The translations under genes and the position numbers were made by a program. 64,000 nucleotides of DNA. Origin: a bacterium 1XD42-1. GTDB taxonomy: Bacteria > Bacillota > Clostridia > Oscillospirales > Ruminococcaceae. The stretch is from NCBI GenBank assembly GCA_003612625.1, contig RAZJ01000007.1, positions 44,630 to 108,629 on the forward strand, given 5' to 3'. Below are positions 7,937-15,871 of the stretch, one piece after another (the stretch's first letter is position 1; every line of letters starts with the position of its first letter). The notes below the pieces were generated by a model, which was not told where the DNA came from, made no database searches, and saw only the letters and a program-made list of their open reading frames with translations.

Positions 7937-9175
7937 CTACGAATTTTCTTTGGTATGTTTTTCTATTTTGCAGCGCCGCAGCATAGAGCCTGCCGGGACT
8001 TGCCCCTGATAAGGCAGGCGGTAACGGCGCATGGCATGACAAGCACAATCGGTTTCCAAATTTTCTTCCAAATCGAAAATTTGTGTAATGGGATAAGGAT
8101 CCGGGGCCTGGCGGGGCAGTAACAATTCTGCGTTTTCCCCCGCGAAAAAACGGTTCCGGGCCATTACGGTCAAAAATCCATCTGCACAGCTTTCCACTGT
8201 GGCAATGACTTCCCATTCCCGGATATATCCTCCTGAATGCAGCACCTGCCCCGGCGTATCAAAATAAAAGCCTGTGGAATATTCCCGGTGGCTTACCTTG
8301 TGGACTTCTTCCAAAGTCCAGGCAGGGGGTTCAAAAGGTTCTCCGGCAGGAGTTCGGGCTAAAGCTTCCAAGGCTCCCCGGTACGCGCTGGTAACGGAAG
8401 CCGTATAATAAGCGGCTTTGGCCCGTCCTTCAATTTTAAAAGAAGAAATCCCTGCCTGTGCCAGCAGATCTAAATATTCGATCATACATAAATCTTTTGC
8501 ATTTAAAAGATAACTTCCTTTTTCATCCTGGAAGATGGGGAAATATTCCCCCGGACGGGTTTCTTCCATTAAATAGTAGGACCAGCGGCAAGGCTGGGCA
8601 CACTGGCCCCGGTTAGCATCCCGACCCGTTAAATAATTGCTGATCAGGCACCGGCCGGAAACAGACATGCACATGGAACCGTGAACAAAAGCTTCCAGCT
8701 CCAGGGAAGAAGGTGTTTTCTCCCGGATGCGCCGGATTTCTTCCAAAGGCAGCTCCCGGGCCAATACAACACGTTTGGCCCCCATCCGGTGCAGCTCCAC
8801 AGCAGTCCGCCAGTTTACAATTCCCGTCTGTGTAGAAGCATGAAGCTCCATTTGGGGCAGGATTTCACGGGCCAATGACAACACGCCTACATCCGCTACA
8901 ATCAAAGCATCTATGCCGGCGCTGCCAGCAAAATGTAAAAATTCCGGCAGGCAGTCCATTTCTTCATTGGTAGGCAGCGTATTGCAGCAGAGATATACCT
9001 TTACCCCATTTTCATGGGCAAAACCAACAGCCCGGATCAGCATATCCTGATCAAATACAGCGCCCTGGCGCATTCCAAAGGCGCCGCTTCCCAGATAGAC
9101 CGCATCTGCGCCATAAGCGACAGCCGCTTCCAGGCTTTCCTGGCAGCCTGCCGGCGAAAGCAATTCTGGTATCAC
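7937..9175 (-). CDS. U32 family protein (TrhP/YrrO-like tRNA hydroxylation type)
   Basis: A 412-residue U32 'peptidase' family protein. The N terminus PELLSPAGCQESLEAAVAYG begins a TIM-barrel domain. Four cysteines expected to bind an Fe-S cluster are seen in SMCMSVSGRCLIS and RGQCAQPCRW (about residues 168-196). Members with this architecture (E. coli YegQ/TrhP, B. subtilis YrrN/YrrO) take part in 5-hydroxyuridine formation at tRNA position 34, using prephenate; that role is inferred here by family. The start is GTG at 9175 with GAGGA just upstream. It is followed closely by yebC and is separated from mltG by a strong terminator. Confidence 0.85.
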   Translation of the reverse strand: MIPELLSPAGCQESLEAAVAYGADAVYLGSGAFGMRQGAVFDQDMLIRAVGFAHENGVKVYLCCNTLPTNEEMDCLPEFLHFAGSAGIDALIVADVGVLSLAREILPQMELHASTQTGIVNWRTAVELHRMGAKRVVLARELPLEEIRRIREKTPSSLELEAFVHGSMCMSVSGRCLISNYLTGRDANRGQCAQPCRWSYYLMEETRPGEYFPIFQDEKGSYLLNAKDLCMIEYLDLLAQAGISSFKIEGRAKAAYYTASVTSAYRGALEALARTPAGEPFEPPAWTLEEVHKVSHREYSTGFYFDTPGQVLHSGGYIREWEVIATVESCADGFLTVMARNRFFAGENAELLLPRQAPDPYPITQIFDLEENLETDCACHAMRRYRLPYQGQVPAGSMLRRCKIEKHTKENS

Positions 9176-9207
9176 ACAATCCTCCTCTGATTCTGATCTT
9201 TCATAGG

Positions 9208-9234
9208 AAAGGCCGCCGGAATACCGGCGGCCTT
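9208..9234 (-). terminator. Terminator after mltG
   Basis: GGCCGCCGG/CCGGCGGCC stem with a 4-nt loop and flanking A/T runs; a very stable hairpin 20 nt after the mltG stop. It would limit readthrough into the U32 gene. Confidence 0.8.
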
Positions 9235-9253
9235 TTCCGCCGCTTGTTTCGTA

Positions 9254-11095
9254 CTATTGTCCTGCTGTTTCGTTTTCTTCCTGAGGCCCAATGCCAGTGC
9301 CTACACCGTGGGCGTCACCCAGTTCCAAAACTTTGGCAACATTTGCATCATGTTCCGCCTGGGTAGCCGCATAATAAGTTTTTCCATCCTTATCGGCTAC
9401 AAAGTAATAGTATTGTGTTTCCGCTGGTTCTAATGCGGCGCGGATGGCATTCATGCCCGGGTTACAGATGGGGCCCGTAGGCAGTCCGTCGCAGGCATAA
9501 GTGTTATAAGCGTCATAGATATACTGGTTGGGATCATTTTCTGCCTTTTGTCCCTGCTGCCCGCCTAAGAAGGGCTTCAAATCATTTTCCACATAGAATA
9601 CCGTAACGTCAGATTGCAGCTTCGGCATTTGGCCGCTGGCGATCCGGTTGTGGAATACAGAAGAAACTCGCTTCATATCGTCATCATTTGCCACTTCTTT
9701 TTGGATGATGGATGCCATTGTGATCACTTCATCCAGGGTCATTCCCGAATTTTCAACTTTTTTCAGCAGGTCGTCATCAAACTTATTATTAAAGTTGACG
9801 AAGAACTTCTGGACTACGGTGCTGACGTCTTCATCCTCCGTAAAGGTATAGGTATCCGGGAAAAGATACCCTTCCAAACGGCGGTAACGTTCTTTTTTAT
9901 CCGGGATTTCCTTGAGGAAATCAAAGGCCCAGGGGAGTTCATCCTGCTCCAGGAATTTATAAAAATCCTCCGCAGAACAAACCTTATTTTTTTCCAGACG
10001 TTCCGCAATTTCCCGCATGGTCATCCCTTCATAGAAGATGACAGAAACTTCAACCTGTTCTTTTACGACTGTCCGCAGGCGGGTCATAATCTGGTCATAG
10101 CTCATATTGCTGTTTAATTCATAGGTGCCCGGAATATAGCCTTCATTTTTCTTTTTCAAAGTGGCATAAAGCTGGAAGGTTAAAGGCTGTGTAATAACGC
10201 CTTTTTCTTTCAGCAGGGAAGCCACCTCCGAAATGCTGTCGGTTTCCGGCAGAGTAAAGGTTAATTCTTTATCCGGCTTATTCAGGCCAAATAAATCTCC
10301 TGCCGAATTTAAAGCAAAAAATGCCAGGAAAGCGGATACGCCTAAAGCGGCAGCCAGTACAAGCAGGGCCTTTGTCCAGCGTCCTAACCCGCTTAAAGGG
10401 CCGTCATGAATTTCTTCCTCATCCTCGTCATCCCCATCATCCGGATCGGGCTCAGGAGGCAGCGGTTCATTTCCCCGGGGCGGGCGGGGCGGCACAACCC
10501 CTTGGGTATAGAATTTACTGTCGTCAATACGGACTTGGAAATTCCCCCGGCGGCTGTTCTGGGAAGAAGACCGGTTTTGTACCATTTGGGCCTCAAAAAC
10601 CGGCGGCTGTGTCTGGCGCAGGGGGGGCTGGCTGCTGTAAGGGCGCTGTGGCTGGGGAGCCTGTCCATAGGCCCCCTGGGAAGGGTACTGCTGGGATGCC
10701 TGGCCGCCATAAGCCCCTTGGGAAGGGCGCTGCTGGGGCGCCTGCGCCCTGTAAGAAGCCTGAGAAGGGCGCTGTTGGGATGCCTGGCCATAAGCCCCCT
10801 GGGAAGGGCGCTGTTGGGATGCCTGGCCATAAGCCCCCTGGGAAGGGCGCTGTTGGGATGCCTGGCCATAAGCCCCCTGGGAAGGGCGCTGTTGGGATGC
10901 CTGGCCATAAGCCCCCTGGGAAGGGCGCTGTTGGGATGCCTGGCCATAAGCCCCTTGGGAAGGGCGCTGCTGGGATGTGCCGGCCCCATAAGCGGCTGGC
11001 TGCTGGGCGGCCCCTACAACTTGACGAGGCTGTGGTTCGGGATCGTCAAGTTTGAAATTCTGAATCAGGCTTTCAAACTCATCTTGATAGCTCAT
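9254..11095 (-). CDS. mltG: Endolytic transglycosylase MltG with a repetitive N-terminal cytoplasmic region
   Basis: A 613-residue MltG (YceG-like) protein, far longer than the usual 330-380. Residues 1-230 are low-complexity and cytoplasmic: a run of 13-residue GAYGQASQQRPSQ units (about residues 46-110), a Pro/Gln-rich stretch and an acidic patch. A single membrane segment follows (about 237-260, TKALLVLAAALGV). The extracellular part has a LysM-like subdomain and the catalytic YceG domain; the conserved Glu lies in ASIIQKEVAND, and DVTVFY plus YNTYACDGLPTGPICNPG are family motifs. MltG cleaves nascent glycan strands near the membrane and influences strand length during elongation and division. 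The extended N terminus may serve as a flexible protein-interaction tail; this is inference. Confidence 0.93.
   Translation of the reverse strand: MSYQDEFESLIQNFKLDDPEPQPRQVVGAAQQPAAYGAGTSQQRPSQGAYGQASQQRPSQGAYGQASQQRPSQGAYGQASQQRPSQGAYGQASQQRPSQGAYGQASQQRPSQASYRAQAPQQRPSQGAYGGQASQQYPSQGAYGQAPQPQRPYSSQPPLRQTQPPVFEAQMVQNRSSSQNSRRGNFQVRIDDSKFYTQGVVPPRPPRGNEPLPPEPDPDDGDDEDEEEIHDGPLSGLGRWTKALLVLAAALGVSAFLAFFALNSAGDLFGLNKPDKELTFTLPETDSISEVASLLKEKGVITQPLTFQLYATLKKKNEGYIPGTYELNSNMSYDQIMTRLRTVVKEQVEVSVIFYEGMTMREIAERLEKNKVCSAEDFYKFLEQDELPWAFDFLKEIPDKKERYRRLEGYLFPDTYTFTEDEDVSTVVQKFFVNFNNKFDDDLLKKVENSGMTLDEVITMASIIQKEVANDDDMKRVSSVFHNRIASGQMPKLQSDVTVFYVENDLKPFLGGQQGQKAENDPNQYIYDAYNTYACDGLPTGPICNPGMNAIRAALEPAETQYYYFVADKDGKTYYAATQAEHDANVAKVLELGDAHGVGTGIGPQEENETAGQ
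10764..10958 (-). repeat. 39-bp minisatellite within mltG
   Basis: Five near-identical 39-bp direct repeats (starts at 10764, 10803, 10842, 10881, 10920), with degenerate copies on both sides out to about 10680 and 11000. Because 39 is a multiple of three, every reading frame stays open through the array; only the MltG frame has a conserved continuation. Each unit encodes GAYGQASQQRPSQ. Confidence 0.95.
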
Positions 11096-11242
11096 TTGTC
11101 CTCCTTACGAAAATCCCACTGAAAAACAGGGAAAGCGGAATTTTAGGTAAGCCTGTCCCAATTCCAAAAATTGATTTTGCAATGGGACTTTAAGATTTCC
11201 GGTATTTTTCCGAAAGGGAAAAGAAATACAGATATATACTAT

Positions 11243-11271
11243 ATAATACCGCAATCCGTCATAATAATCAA
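11243..11271 (-). promoter_or_regulatory. Sigma-A promoter for mltG
   Basis: Minus strand TTGATT, 17-bp spacer, TATTAT. It leaves an untranslated leader of about 140 nt before the mltG ATG at 11095. The gene-free stretch 11096-11447 holds this promoter, the leader and the upstream region of the cysteine-rich gene; I see nothing else in it. Confidence 0.6.
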
Positions 11272-11353
11272 ATCCTTCCGGCCAATTTCAACGAAAAATT
11301 TTCCCTTCTGTGCCTGGGCAGGTTTGTGCGGGATGACGGTTTGGCAAAATTGT

Positions 11354-11382
11354 AACCACTCTCATGAAAAACGCATAGGATA
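11354..11382 (+). promoter_or_regulatory. Possible sporulation sigma-K-like promoter of the Cys-rich gene
   Basis: AACC, a 16-bp spacer and GCATAGGATA resemble the B. subtilis sigma-K consensus (mACm, 16-17 bp, gCATAnnnTA). No convincing sigma-A promoter is seen for this gene. The match is short and could be chance. Confidence 0.35.
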
Positions 11383-11447
11383 GCATCAAAGGGGCGGCCA
11401 GCCAGCCAAAAAGCCCCGGATTATTCAGAAACGAGGTGTATTTCCAC

Positions 11448-11732
11448 ATGTGTAATAATTGCTGTGGATGCAACAACTGCTGTGAATGTAATAACAACTG
11501 CTGCGAATGCAATACTTGCTGCGGATGCAATGGGGGATGCAACGGGGGATGCAATGGAGGATGTACAACAACACCTTCCTGTTGCTGCGGGACGAATAAT
11601 TGCTGCTGCTGTTGCTGCGGGAATGGCAACGGGTTTGGCAATGGCTTTGGATTTGGCGGCGGATATGGCGGCACAAACTGGATTTGGATTTTGCTGTTGA
11701 TTATTATTATTTTCGGATGTGGCTGCTGCTAA
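11448..11732 (+). CDS. Cysteine-rich small protein with C-terminal membrane anchor
   Basis: A 94-residue protein with 28 cysteines. Residues 1-60 are built from CNNCCGCNNCCEC-like and GCNGGCNG units followed by runs of three and six Cys. Then comes a Gly/Asn/Phe linker (GNGFGNGFGFGGGYGG) and a hydrophobic tail NWIWILLLIIIIFGCGCC. I do not know a named family. The Gly-Tyr linker plus short hydrophobic tail resembles small sporulation (YjcZ-type) proteins, and a dense Cys array suggests metal binding or disulfide cross-linking; both are inference. The ATG at 11448 is chosen because GAGG lies about 11 nt upstream; the in-frame GTG at 11436 sits inside that site. It ends at a bidirectional terminator. 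Confidence 0.7.
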   Translation: MCNNCCGCNNCCECNNNCCECNTCCGCNGGCNGGCNGGCTTTPSCCCGTNNCCCCCCGNGNGFGNGFGFGGGYGGTNWIWILLLIIIIFGCGCC

Positions 11733-11776
11733 TCTAAAAACATAGGGAACTGCCCGGCAGGAATCCCAAGAACAAA

Positions 11777-11821
11777 ACAGAGGGGCTATTGGCTTTTTCA
11801 GCCACAGCCCCCTGTTTTTTT
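11777..11821. terminator. Bidirectional terminator
   Basis: ACAGAGGGGCT...GGCT / AGCC...AGCCCCCTGT stem with a seven-T tail; lies between convergent genes, and the T tract overlaps the stop codon of the folate gene. Confidence 0.85.
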
Positions 11822-12413
11822 ATGGTTTCTGGCATGTATGCAGCCGTTTTTCTGTTACCACAAGATCAACTGATATATCATGCTGGCCATGCCAAAGCTG
11901 GAACCGCATATTGCCAGCATATACGATACCGATTTTAGGCCCCGGGAACCGGGAAAGAAACCGGTCATAATACCCTGCGCCATATCCCAAACGGAATCCC
12001 TCCCGGTCATAAGCAAGGGCAGGGACAATACAAAGGCACTGGTTAAAATCCGTTAATTTCCGGCACCGTTCCGGAAGGGGTTCTAATACGCCAAAAGTCC
12101 GGGGCGCCAGATCCTCCAGGGAACGGATGCAGTAAAATTCCATATAACGGCTGCCTTCTATGCAGCGGGGCACTGCAACCTGTTTCCCATCGGCCAAGGC
12201 TGCCTCAATGAGCTGGAAAGTATCCACTTCAATAGGCGTTGATACATAGGTAAGGATCGTTCGGCAGGAGCTGTATTCCCGCAGGCTGGTAACGCGCCGG
12301 AAAATTTTCTGATCCATTTCCGCCTTTTGCCCGGACGGAAGCCTTTTGCGCCAATTTTTAATTTCTTTCCGGAGCCGCTGTTTCAGCGGCCGTATATCTA
12401 CCCCCGGGGGCAC
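11820..12413 (-). CDS. 5-formyltetrahydrofolate cyclo-ligase
   Basis: A 197-residue 5-FTHF cyclo-ligase (methenyl-THF synthetase), converting 5-formyl-THF with ATP to 5,10-methenyl-THF. Family motifs include the N-terminal LRKEIKNWRKRL (substrate/ATP contacts), DGKQVAVPRC, and the glycine-rich ATP motif RLGYGAGYYDRFL near residue 145. The start is uncertain: the annotated GTG at 12413 overlaps the DJ-1 gene by 16 nt and lacks a good Shine-Dalgarno site, and homologous sequence begins only at about residue 10. Coupling to the DJ-1 gene upstream is likely. Confidence 0.9.
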   Translation of the reverse strand: MPPGVDIRPLKQRLRKEIKNWRKRLPSGQKAEMDQKIFRRVTSLREYSSCRTILTYVSTPIEVDTFQLIEAALADGKQVAVPRCIEGSRYMEFYCIRSLEDLAPRTFGVLEPLPERCRKLTDFNQCLCIVPALAYDREGFRLGYGAGYYDRFLSRFPGPKIGIVYAGNMRFQLWHGQHDISVDLVVTEKRLHTCQKP

Positions 12414-12943
12414 TGAAGGCTCTCACTTAATTTTTGAGATGTTTCCCGGCCCTGCAAAACCTCTGCCAGCTTCAGGCCAAATTCCAACGCAACACCCATT
12501 CCCCGGGCTGTAATCCATTTCCCGTCCACGCAGACAGATTCCCCGGTGGGGTTTGCCCCTGCCAGTTCATCCTCAAAACCTGGGAAACAGGTGGCATTGC
12601 GGCCTTTCAGCAGTCCCATATGGCCCAGTACGGAAGGGGCGGCACAAATGGCAGCTACCCACAGCCCGTTTTCAGCCGCATATTTTACCGCGGAAAGGAC
12701 GGTTTGGGAAGCTTCCAGATTCCGGGTTCCCGGCATTCCGCCAGGCAGAACCACCATTTCCAGCCCGTCATATGTTACTTCTGCTTCTGTTATGTCACTG
12801 GTAATGGGGATTTTATGGGCGCCGGTAATGGTTTTGCTGCCTACGCCTACGGTTTTCACTTCACAGCCTGCCCGCCGTAAAACATCTACTGGTGTCAGAG
12901 CTTCAATTTCTTCACAGCCATTGGCAAGGAATACATAAATCAT
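12398..12943 (-). CDS. DJ-1/PfpI (YajL-like) family protein
   Basis: A 181-residue DJ-1 superfamily protein. The nucleophile-elbow cysteine is in VAAICAAPSVLG (about residue 100), with the conserved Glu in the N-terminal FLANGCEEIEALTPVDVLRR. VVLPGGMPG is the usual strand-loop preceding the elbow. DJ-1 proteins are linked to oxidative-stress protection and to glyoxalase or deglycase activity, and the true activity is debated. A good GAGAGGAAAG site precedes the ATG. It overlaps the folate gene downstream. Confidence 0.9.
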   Translation of the reverse strand: MIYVFLANGCEEIEALTPVDVLRRAGCEVKTVGVGSKTITGAHKIPITSDITEAEVTYDGLEMVVLPGGMPGTRNLEASQTVLSAVKYAAENGLWVAAICAAPSVLGHMGLLKGRNATCFPGFEDELAGANPTGESVCVDGKWITARGMGVALEFGLKLAEVLQGRETSQKLSESLQCPRG

Positions 12944-12967
12944 TTTTTGCTTTCCTCTCTTTCCGGA

Positions 12968-13846
12968 TTAGTCCAGCACTAAGTTAATATAAGGGTCTTG
13001 CTGTTCCCCTTCCCGTACCATCTGCTTATACTGCATATCATACCAGTATGCCATTGCCAGAGGGGAGCGCTCCAGAGGGAAGGAACAGTCCATATTCATT
13101 GGCAGGCGCAGGGCATATTCCCTAGCATGGTATTTTTCATGGAGAATCCCCAAAGCATCTTCCGGTGACATGCCGTCCAGGGCTAATTCCCGCACCCGGA
13201 TCAAATCCCCTTCATTATGACATACGGCAACAGCCCGCCTGTCATGGGCAGACAGCAGCAGGGTTTCCCCGCCTAACATGGCAGTTTCTGCCATGCGGTA
13301 TGCCAAAGCTTCGCCGCCCCAGCGGACAAACATAAAACGTCCGGCAAATGCAGCTTCCCGGATCTGGCTGAATTCTTCCTGGGAAGCTTCACTGATACAA
13401 AAGCTGTCTGTAAAAGGCGGAATATGGGATTCATCCAGCAGGGCAGAACCAATAAAGAATTCTGATTCAAAGCCCCGCTTTTGATAAAAGTTAAATAATT
13501 CTCCTTTTGCCGGAGAAAGGACGGATAAACGGACGCCATTTTTCCGCAGGTAATCATGCGTATATTCCAAAAGCTTTGTGCTGATGCCCCGCCCGCGGTA
13601 ACGGGGATCGGTTGCAACAGCATAAATATACCGTCCATTCAGGGTCATCCCATCCTTGGTAACAACGCTCATTGGCAGCAGGGACAGCATGGAAACCGGT
13701 TTATCCCCATCAATGAATACAAGCATATGCTGTGAAATATTATAATGATCCAAAAAAAATGCTACATATTCATTGCTGTCGCCAAAACAATCATGCCAAA
13801 GATCTTTAATATTGTCCCGCATGGTTTCATCGGCAAATCGGATCAT
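12968..13846 (-). CDS. GNAT N-acetyltransferase with C-terminal extension (Eis-like)
   Basis: A 292-residue protein with an N-terminal GNAT domain: YAVATDPRYRGRGISTKLLEY (about residues 76-96) holds the RxxGxG acetyl-CoA motif and NFYQKRGFESEF the end of the fold. The second half resembles the second acetyltransferase-like half of Eis-type proteins; its substrate is unknown. The ATG at 13846 has GAGGTG 6-7 nt upstream and is preferred over an in-frame GTG three codons earlier that lies within this site. It is 15 nt downstream of the DUF2156 gene, so the two form a likely operon. Confidence 0.8.
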   Translation of the reverse strand: MIRFADETMRDNIKDLWHDCFGDSNEYVAFFLDHYNISQHMLVFIDGDKPVSMLSLLPMSVVTKDGMTLNGRYIYAVATDPRYRGRGISTKLLEYTHDYLRKNGVRLSVLSPAKGELFNFYQKRGFESEFFIGSALLDESHIPPFTDSFCISEASQEEFSQIREAAFAGRFMFVRWGGEALAYRMAETAMLGGETLLLSAHDRRAVAVCHNEGDLIRVRELALDGMSPEDALGILHEKYHAREYALRLPMNMDCSFPLERSPLAMAYWYDMQYKQMVREGEQQDPYINLVLD

Positions 13847-13861
13847 AAAAAACACCTCGGT

Positions 13862-14755
13862 TTACTTTAAAGTTGCCACATATTTTTCCAGCAAAATATC
13901 CGGTTTATAAGAAAGCTTTGCTTTGCGCAGGCCCGGATCGCCTACATCATCTTCCCGGTTGATATATTGGTAATCTCCGGCAGCATGAGCAATAAACTGC
14001 TGATTGATCATGGGGTATGCCCCTGCAATATCCGAAAATGCTTTTTCGATATGGACAATAAAAACTTCATGGTTAATGGGCCGTCCCATTGTAAAAGCAA
14101 TTACTTTCCCATCTACCCGCAGTAACCCTCCGCATAAGCCTAAGGCATCAAAATGGTTGAAACAGTCACGGATTGCACTGCCTTCCTCCATTAAGGTTTC
14201 CCCGCTGTCCTCCGATCTTTCACGCCAGGCCGTATCCATTTCCCAGCATTCCTCTAAATTTTCAGGCGTAATTGCTTCATAAGACCAGCGGCCTTCATTT
14301 TCTGCTTTAAAGCGGTTGATAAAATTCCTTTTGGAATGGACTTTTTTCCCGGCTAAGGTAATCAGCCGTTCACTTTGATAAATATAATCAAAATTATCAC
14401 GGGTTTCTTCAAAAGCGAATTTTTCTGGAAACAATGCTTCCATCATGGCAGCCGATTCTTTTGTAAGGCCGTGCACCCGGAAAAGAACCCCTTGCGAGAA
14501 GGCATCTTCCATCAATGCTTCAATCACAGGCTTGATGTCGCCGCAGCCGGCAGGATAGAGATAAGAAGGACAGCTCATTTCCTTATTGCTGCGCACCAGA
14601 TAAAATCCATTCATTAAAGCTACATCAATATGGTAAATCTTCCGGTAAATAAAATTATTTGAAAAAACATATTCACTGCCGCGGTAGCCGCAGCCTTGTA
14701 AAACCGGTTCGATCCATTCCCGGTCAGAAAGATCTATGCGCTTAAATTCCAGCAT
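13862..14755 (-). CDS. DUF2156 protein (phosphatidylglycerol lysyltransferase C-terminal-like)
   Basis: A 297-residue protein matching the soluble DUF2156 domain (LPG synthase C-terminal domain, a double GNAT-like fold). Segments such as KKVHSKRNFINRFKAE and the C-terminal YINREDDVGDPGLRKAKLSYKP are characteristic. In MprF this domain transfers lysine from Lys-tRNA to phosphatidylglycerol; stand-alone forms lacking the membrane flippase part are widespread in Clostridia and their acceptor is not known. No membrane segments are seen. It is followed closely by a GNAT gene. Confidence 0.85.
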   Translation of the reverse strand: MLEFKRIDLSDREWIEPVLQGCGYRGSEYVFSNNFIYRKIYHIDVALMNGFYLVRSNKEMSCPSYLYPAGCGDIKPVIEALMEDAFSQGVLFRVHGLTKESAAMMEALFPEKFAFEETRDNFDYIYQSERLITLAGKKVHSKRNFINRFKAENEGRWSYEAITPENLEECWEMDTAWRERSEDSGETLMEEGSAIRDCFNHFDALGLCGGLLRVDGKVIAFTMGRPINHEVFIVHIEKAFSDIAGAYPMINQQFIAHAAGDYQYINREDDVGDPGLRKAKLSYKPDILLEKYVATLK

Positions 14756-14801
14756 GTTAATAGTTCTGATTCTCCTCTATTGTTTTGCACTGTCAGTCCT
14801 T

Positions 14802-15563
14802 TTATAAACCCGATTTCAATGCGGCAATCCGCTGGCGGGTTTCCTGGGCCTTGCCGCAGCTCATACGGCCTTCCCGGCATTGCCCCAGACAGCAGGAAGG
14901 GCCAGCTTTTGCAAATAAAGCCGGAGCTGCCTGGCTGACCAGCCGCAGCATTTCATCTGCAACGGCCCGGATTTCCCATTGGGCCCGGTTACAGCACCGC
15001 AATGCAAAAAAGTGGTATAAACTTCGGACATTCATAGTGACCACCATCCGGGTATCACAGGCATTGGGCAGTACAAAGCGGGCATCTTCTATGGCTTTTT
15101 TTTCCGCGGCTTTTATGGCAGCCGGACTCTTATCGGAAGCCTCCAAATATTTTTCTTTTAAGATGGCTGCAATCTGTTCATAACTGTTCCGTGCATTTTC
15201 CATAGCTTCCTGGAATATGCGGGCAGCTTCCGGAACTGCCTGAATTTCTGGCGGCATAATGGATTTAAAAGCATCTTTTGGCACATAACGCTGGCTTTGT
15301 ACGCTGTAAGAAGCCAAACGGTGGCGGGTTATCTGGGCTAAAAATGCCCGGGATACCCCTTCGATCCCAAAGGTGAATGAGGCATGTTCAAGGGGGCTTT
15401 CGTGGCCCATTTCGGAAAGCATTCCTAAATAATCTGCTGCTTTTTCCTGGGTAAGCCCGTCCAGTAAGGCTTCCAAAGAAACACGGGAATAACAAAGCTT
15501 TGCCGCGGCGGCAACAACTTTTTCTGGATCCGGCGTATAGGAAATAAGTGTTACTTTTGGCAT
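14802..15563 (-). CDS. thyX: Flavin-dependent thymidylate synthase ThyX
   Basis: A 253-residue ThyX converting dUMP to dTMP using FAD, NADPH and methylene-THF. The signature RHRxxS motif is present in TRHRLASYSVQSQRYV (about residues 78-93), preceded by SPLEHASFTF. The C-terminal half shows the expected helical nucleotide-binding region (VLPNACDTRMVVTMNVRSL). The last 30 residues contain several Cys (CCLGQCREGRMSC). Thymidylate synthesis by ThyX leaves THF rather than DHF. It has its own promoter at 15631-15659. Confidence 0.95.
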   Translation of the reverse strand: MPKVTLISYTPDPEKVVAAAAKLCYSRVSLEALLDGLTQEKAADYLGMLSEMGHESPLEHASFTFGIEGVSRAFLAQITRHRLASYSVQSQRYVPKDAFKSIMPPEIQAVPEAARIFQEAMENARNSYEQIAAILKEKYLEASDKSPAAIKAAEKKAIEDARFVLPNACDTRMVVTMNVRSLYHFFALRCCNRAQWEIRAVADEMLRLVSQAAPALFAKAGPSCCLGQCREGRMSCGKAQETRQRIAALKSGL

Positions 15564-15630
15564 GGGACCCTTCTTTCTCTGTTTACCGATCTATGAAAAA
15601 GATGGTAATTTTCGTTTTTCATTTTTTCCT

Positions 15631-15659
15631 AGTATAACACAAAACGTCTGCCCAATCAA
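15631..15659 (-). promoter_or_regulatory. Sigma-A promoter for thyX
   Basis: Minus strand TTGATT, 17-bp spacer ending in TGT, then TATACT (extended -10). The region 15564-15871 contains this promoter, a weak hairpin at 15678-15702, and the toxin-antitoxin control region. Confidence 0.6.
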
Positions 15660-15791
15660 GATCCGCACAAAGCCCTTCCAAAGCCTTTTTAAAGGGCTTT
15701 GGCTGCGTTTTCAGGCGGAAAAAAATTTCCTCGATAGATTTACTCTATTATGCTGTGTGGAATTATCTGCCGGAACTATAAATCACAATTT

Positions 15792-15820
15792 GTAATGAAA
15801 AATATTGTTTTTTTCATTAC
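15792..15820 (+). repeat. Inverted repeat upstream of dinJ-yoeB
   Basis: Perfect 11-bp arms (GTAATGAAAAA / TTTTTCATTAC) around a 7-nt loop. It overlaps the putative -35 element (15806-15811), so it may be a second operator; it could also fold as a weak hairpin. Confidence 0.6.
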
Positions 15821-15833
15821 GTCATAATATAAT
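15806..15833 (+). promoter_or_regulatory. Putative promoter of the dinJ-yoeB module
   Basis: TTGTTT, 16-bp spacer, TATAAT. The -10 lies inside the 26-bp palindrome at 15827-15852. Confidence 0.5.
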
Positions 15834-15852
15834 ATAATATATTATATTATAT
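15827..15852 (+). promoter_or_regulatory. 26-bp perfect palindrome, probable antitoxin operator
   Basis: A perfect AT-only palindrome (arms of 13 bp centred between 15839 and 15840) overlapping the -10 and ending 7 nt before the Shine-Dalgarno site of dinJ. Autorepression by the antitoxin or the toxin-antitoxin complex is the usual role of such a site. Confidence 0.6.
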
Positions 15853-15871
15853 CGGAAAAGAGGTGTTGTAT

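Noticed and set aside
10680..11000. Possible CRISPR array (39-bp regular repeats).
   Set aside because: There are no unique spacers: units are directly adjacent and form part of a reading frame.
10321..11122. Long open frames on both strands across the MltG repeat region.
   Set aside because: The 39-bp repeat keeps all frames open; their products are simple repeats with no continuation into a domain, and the MltG frame explains the sequence.
11288..11674. Pro/Gln/His-rich open frames antisense to the Cys-rich gene.
   Set aside because: They are complements of TGC/TGT codon runs; no RBS and no recognisable domain.
15678..15702. Hairpin CCAAAGCC/GGCTTTGG as a terminator.
   Set aside because: It lies between divergent genes and lacks a T-run, so there is nothing for it to terminate.
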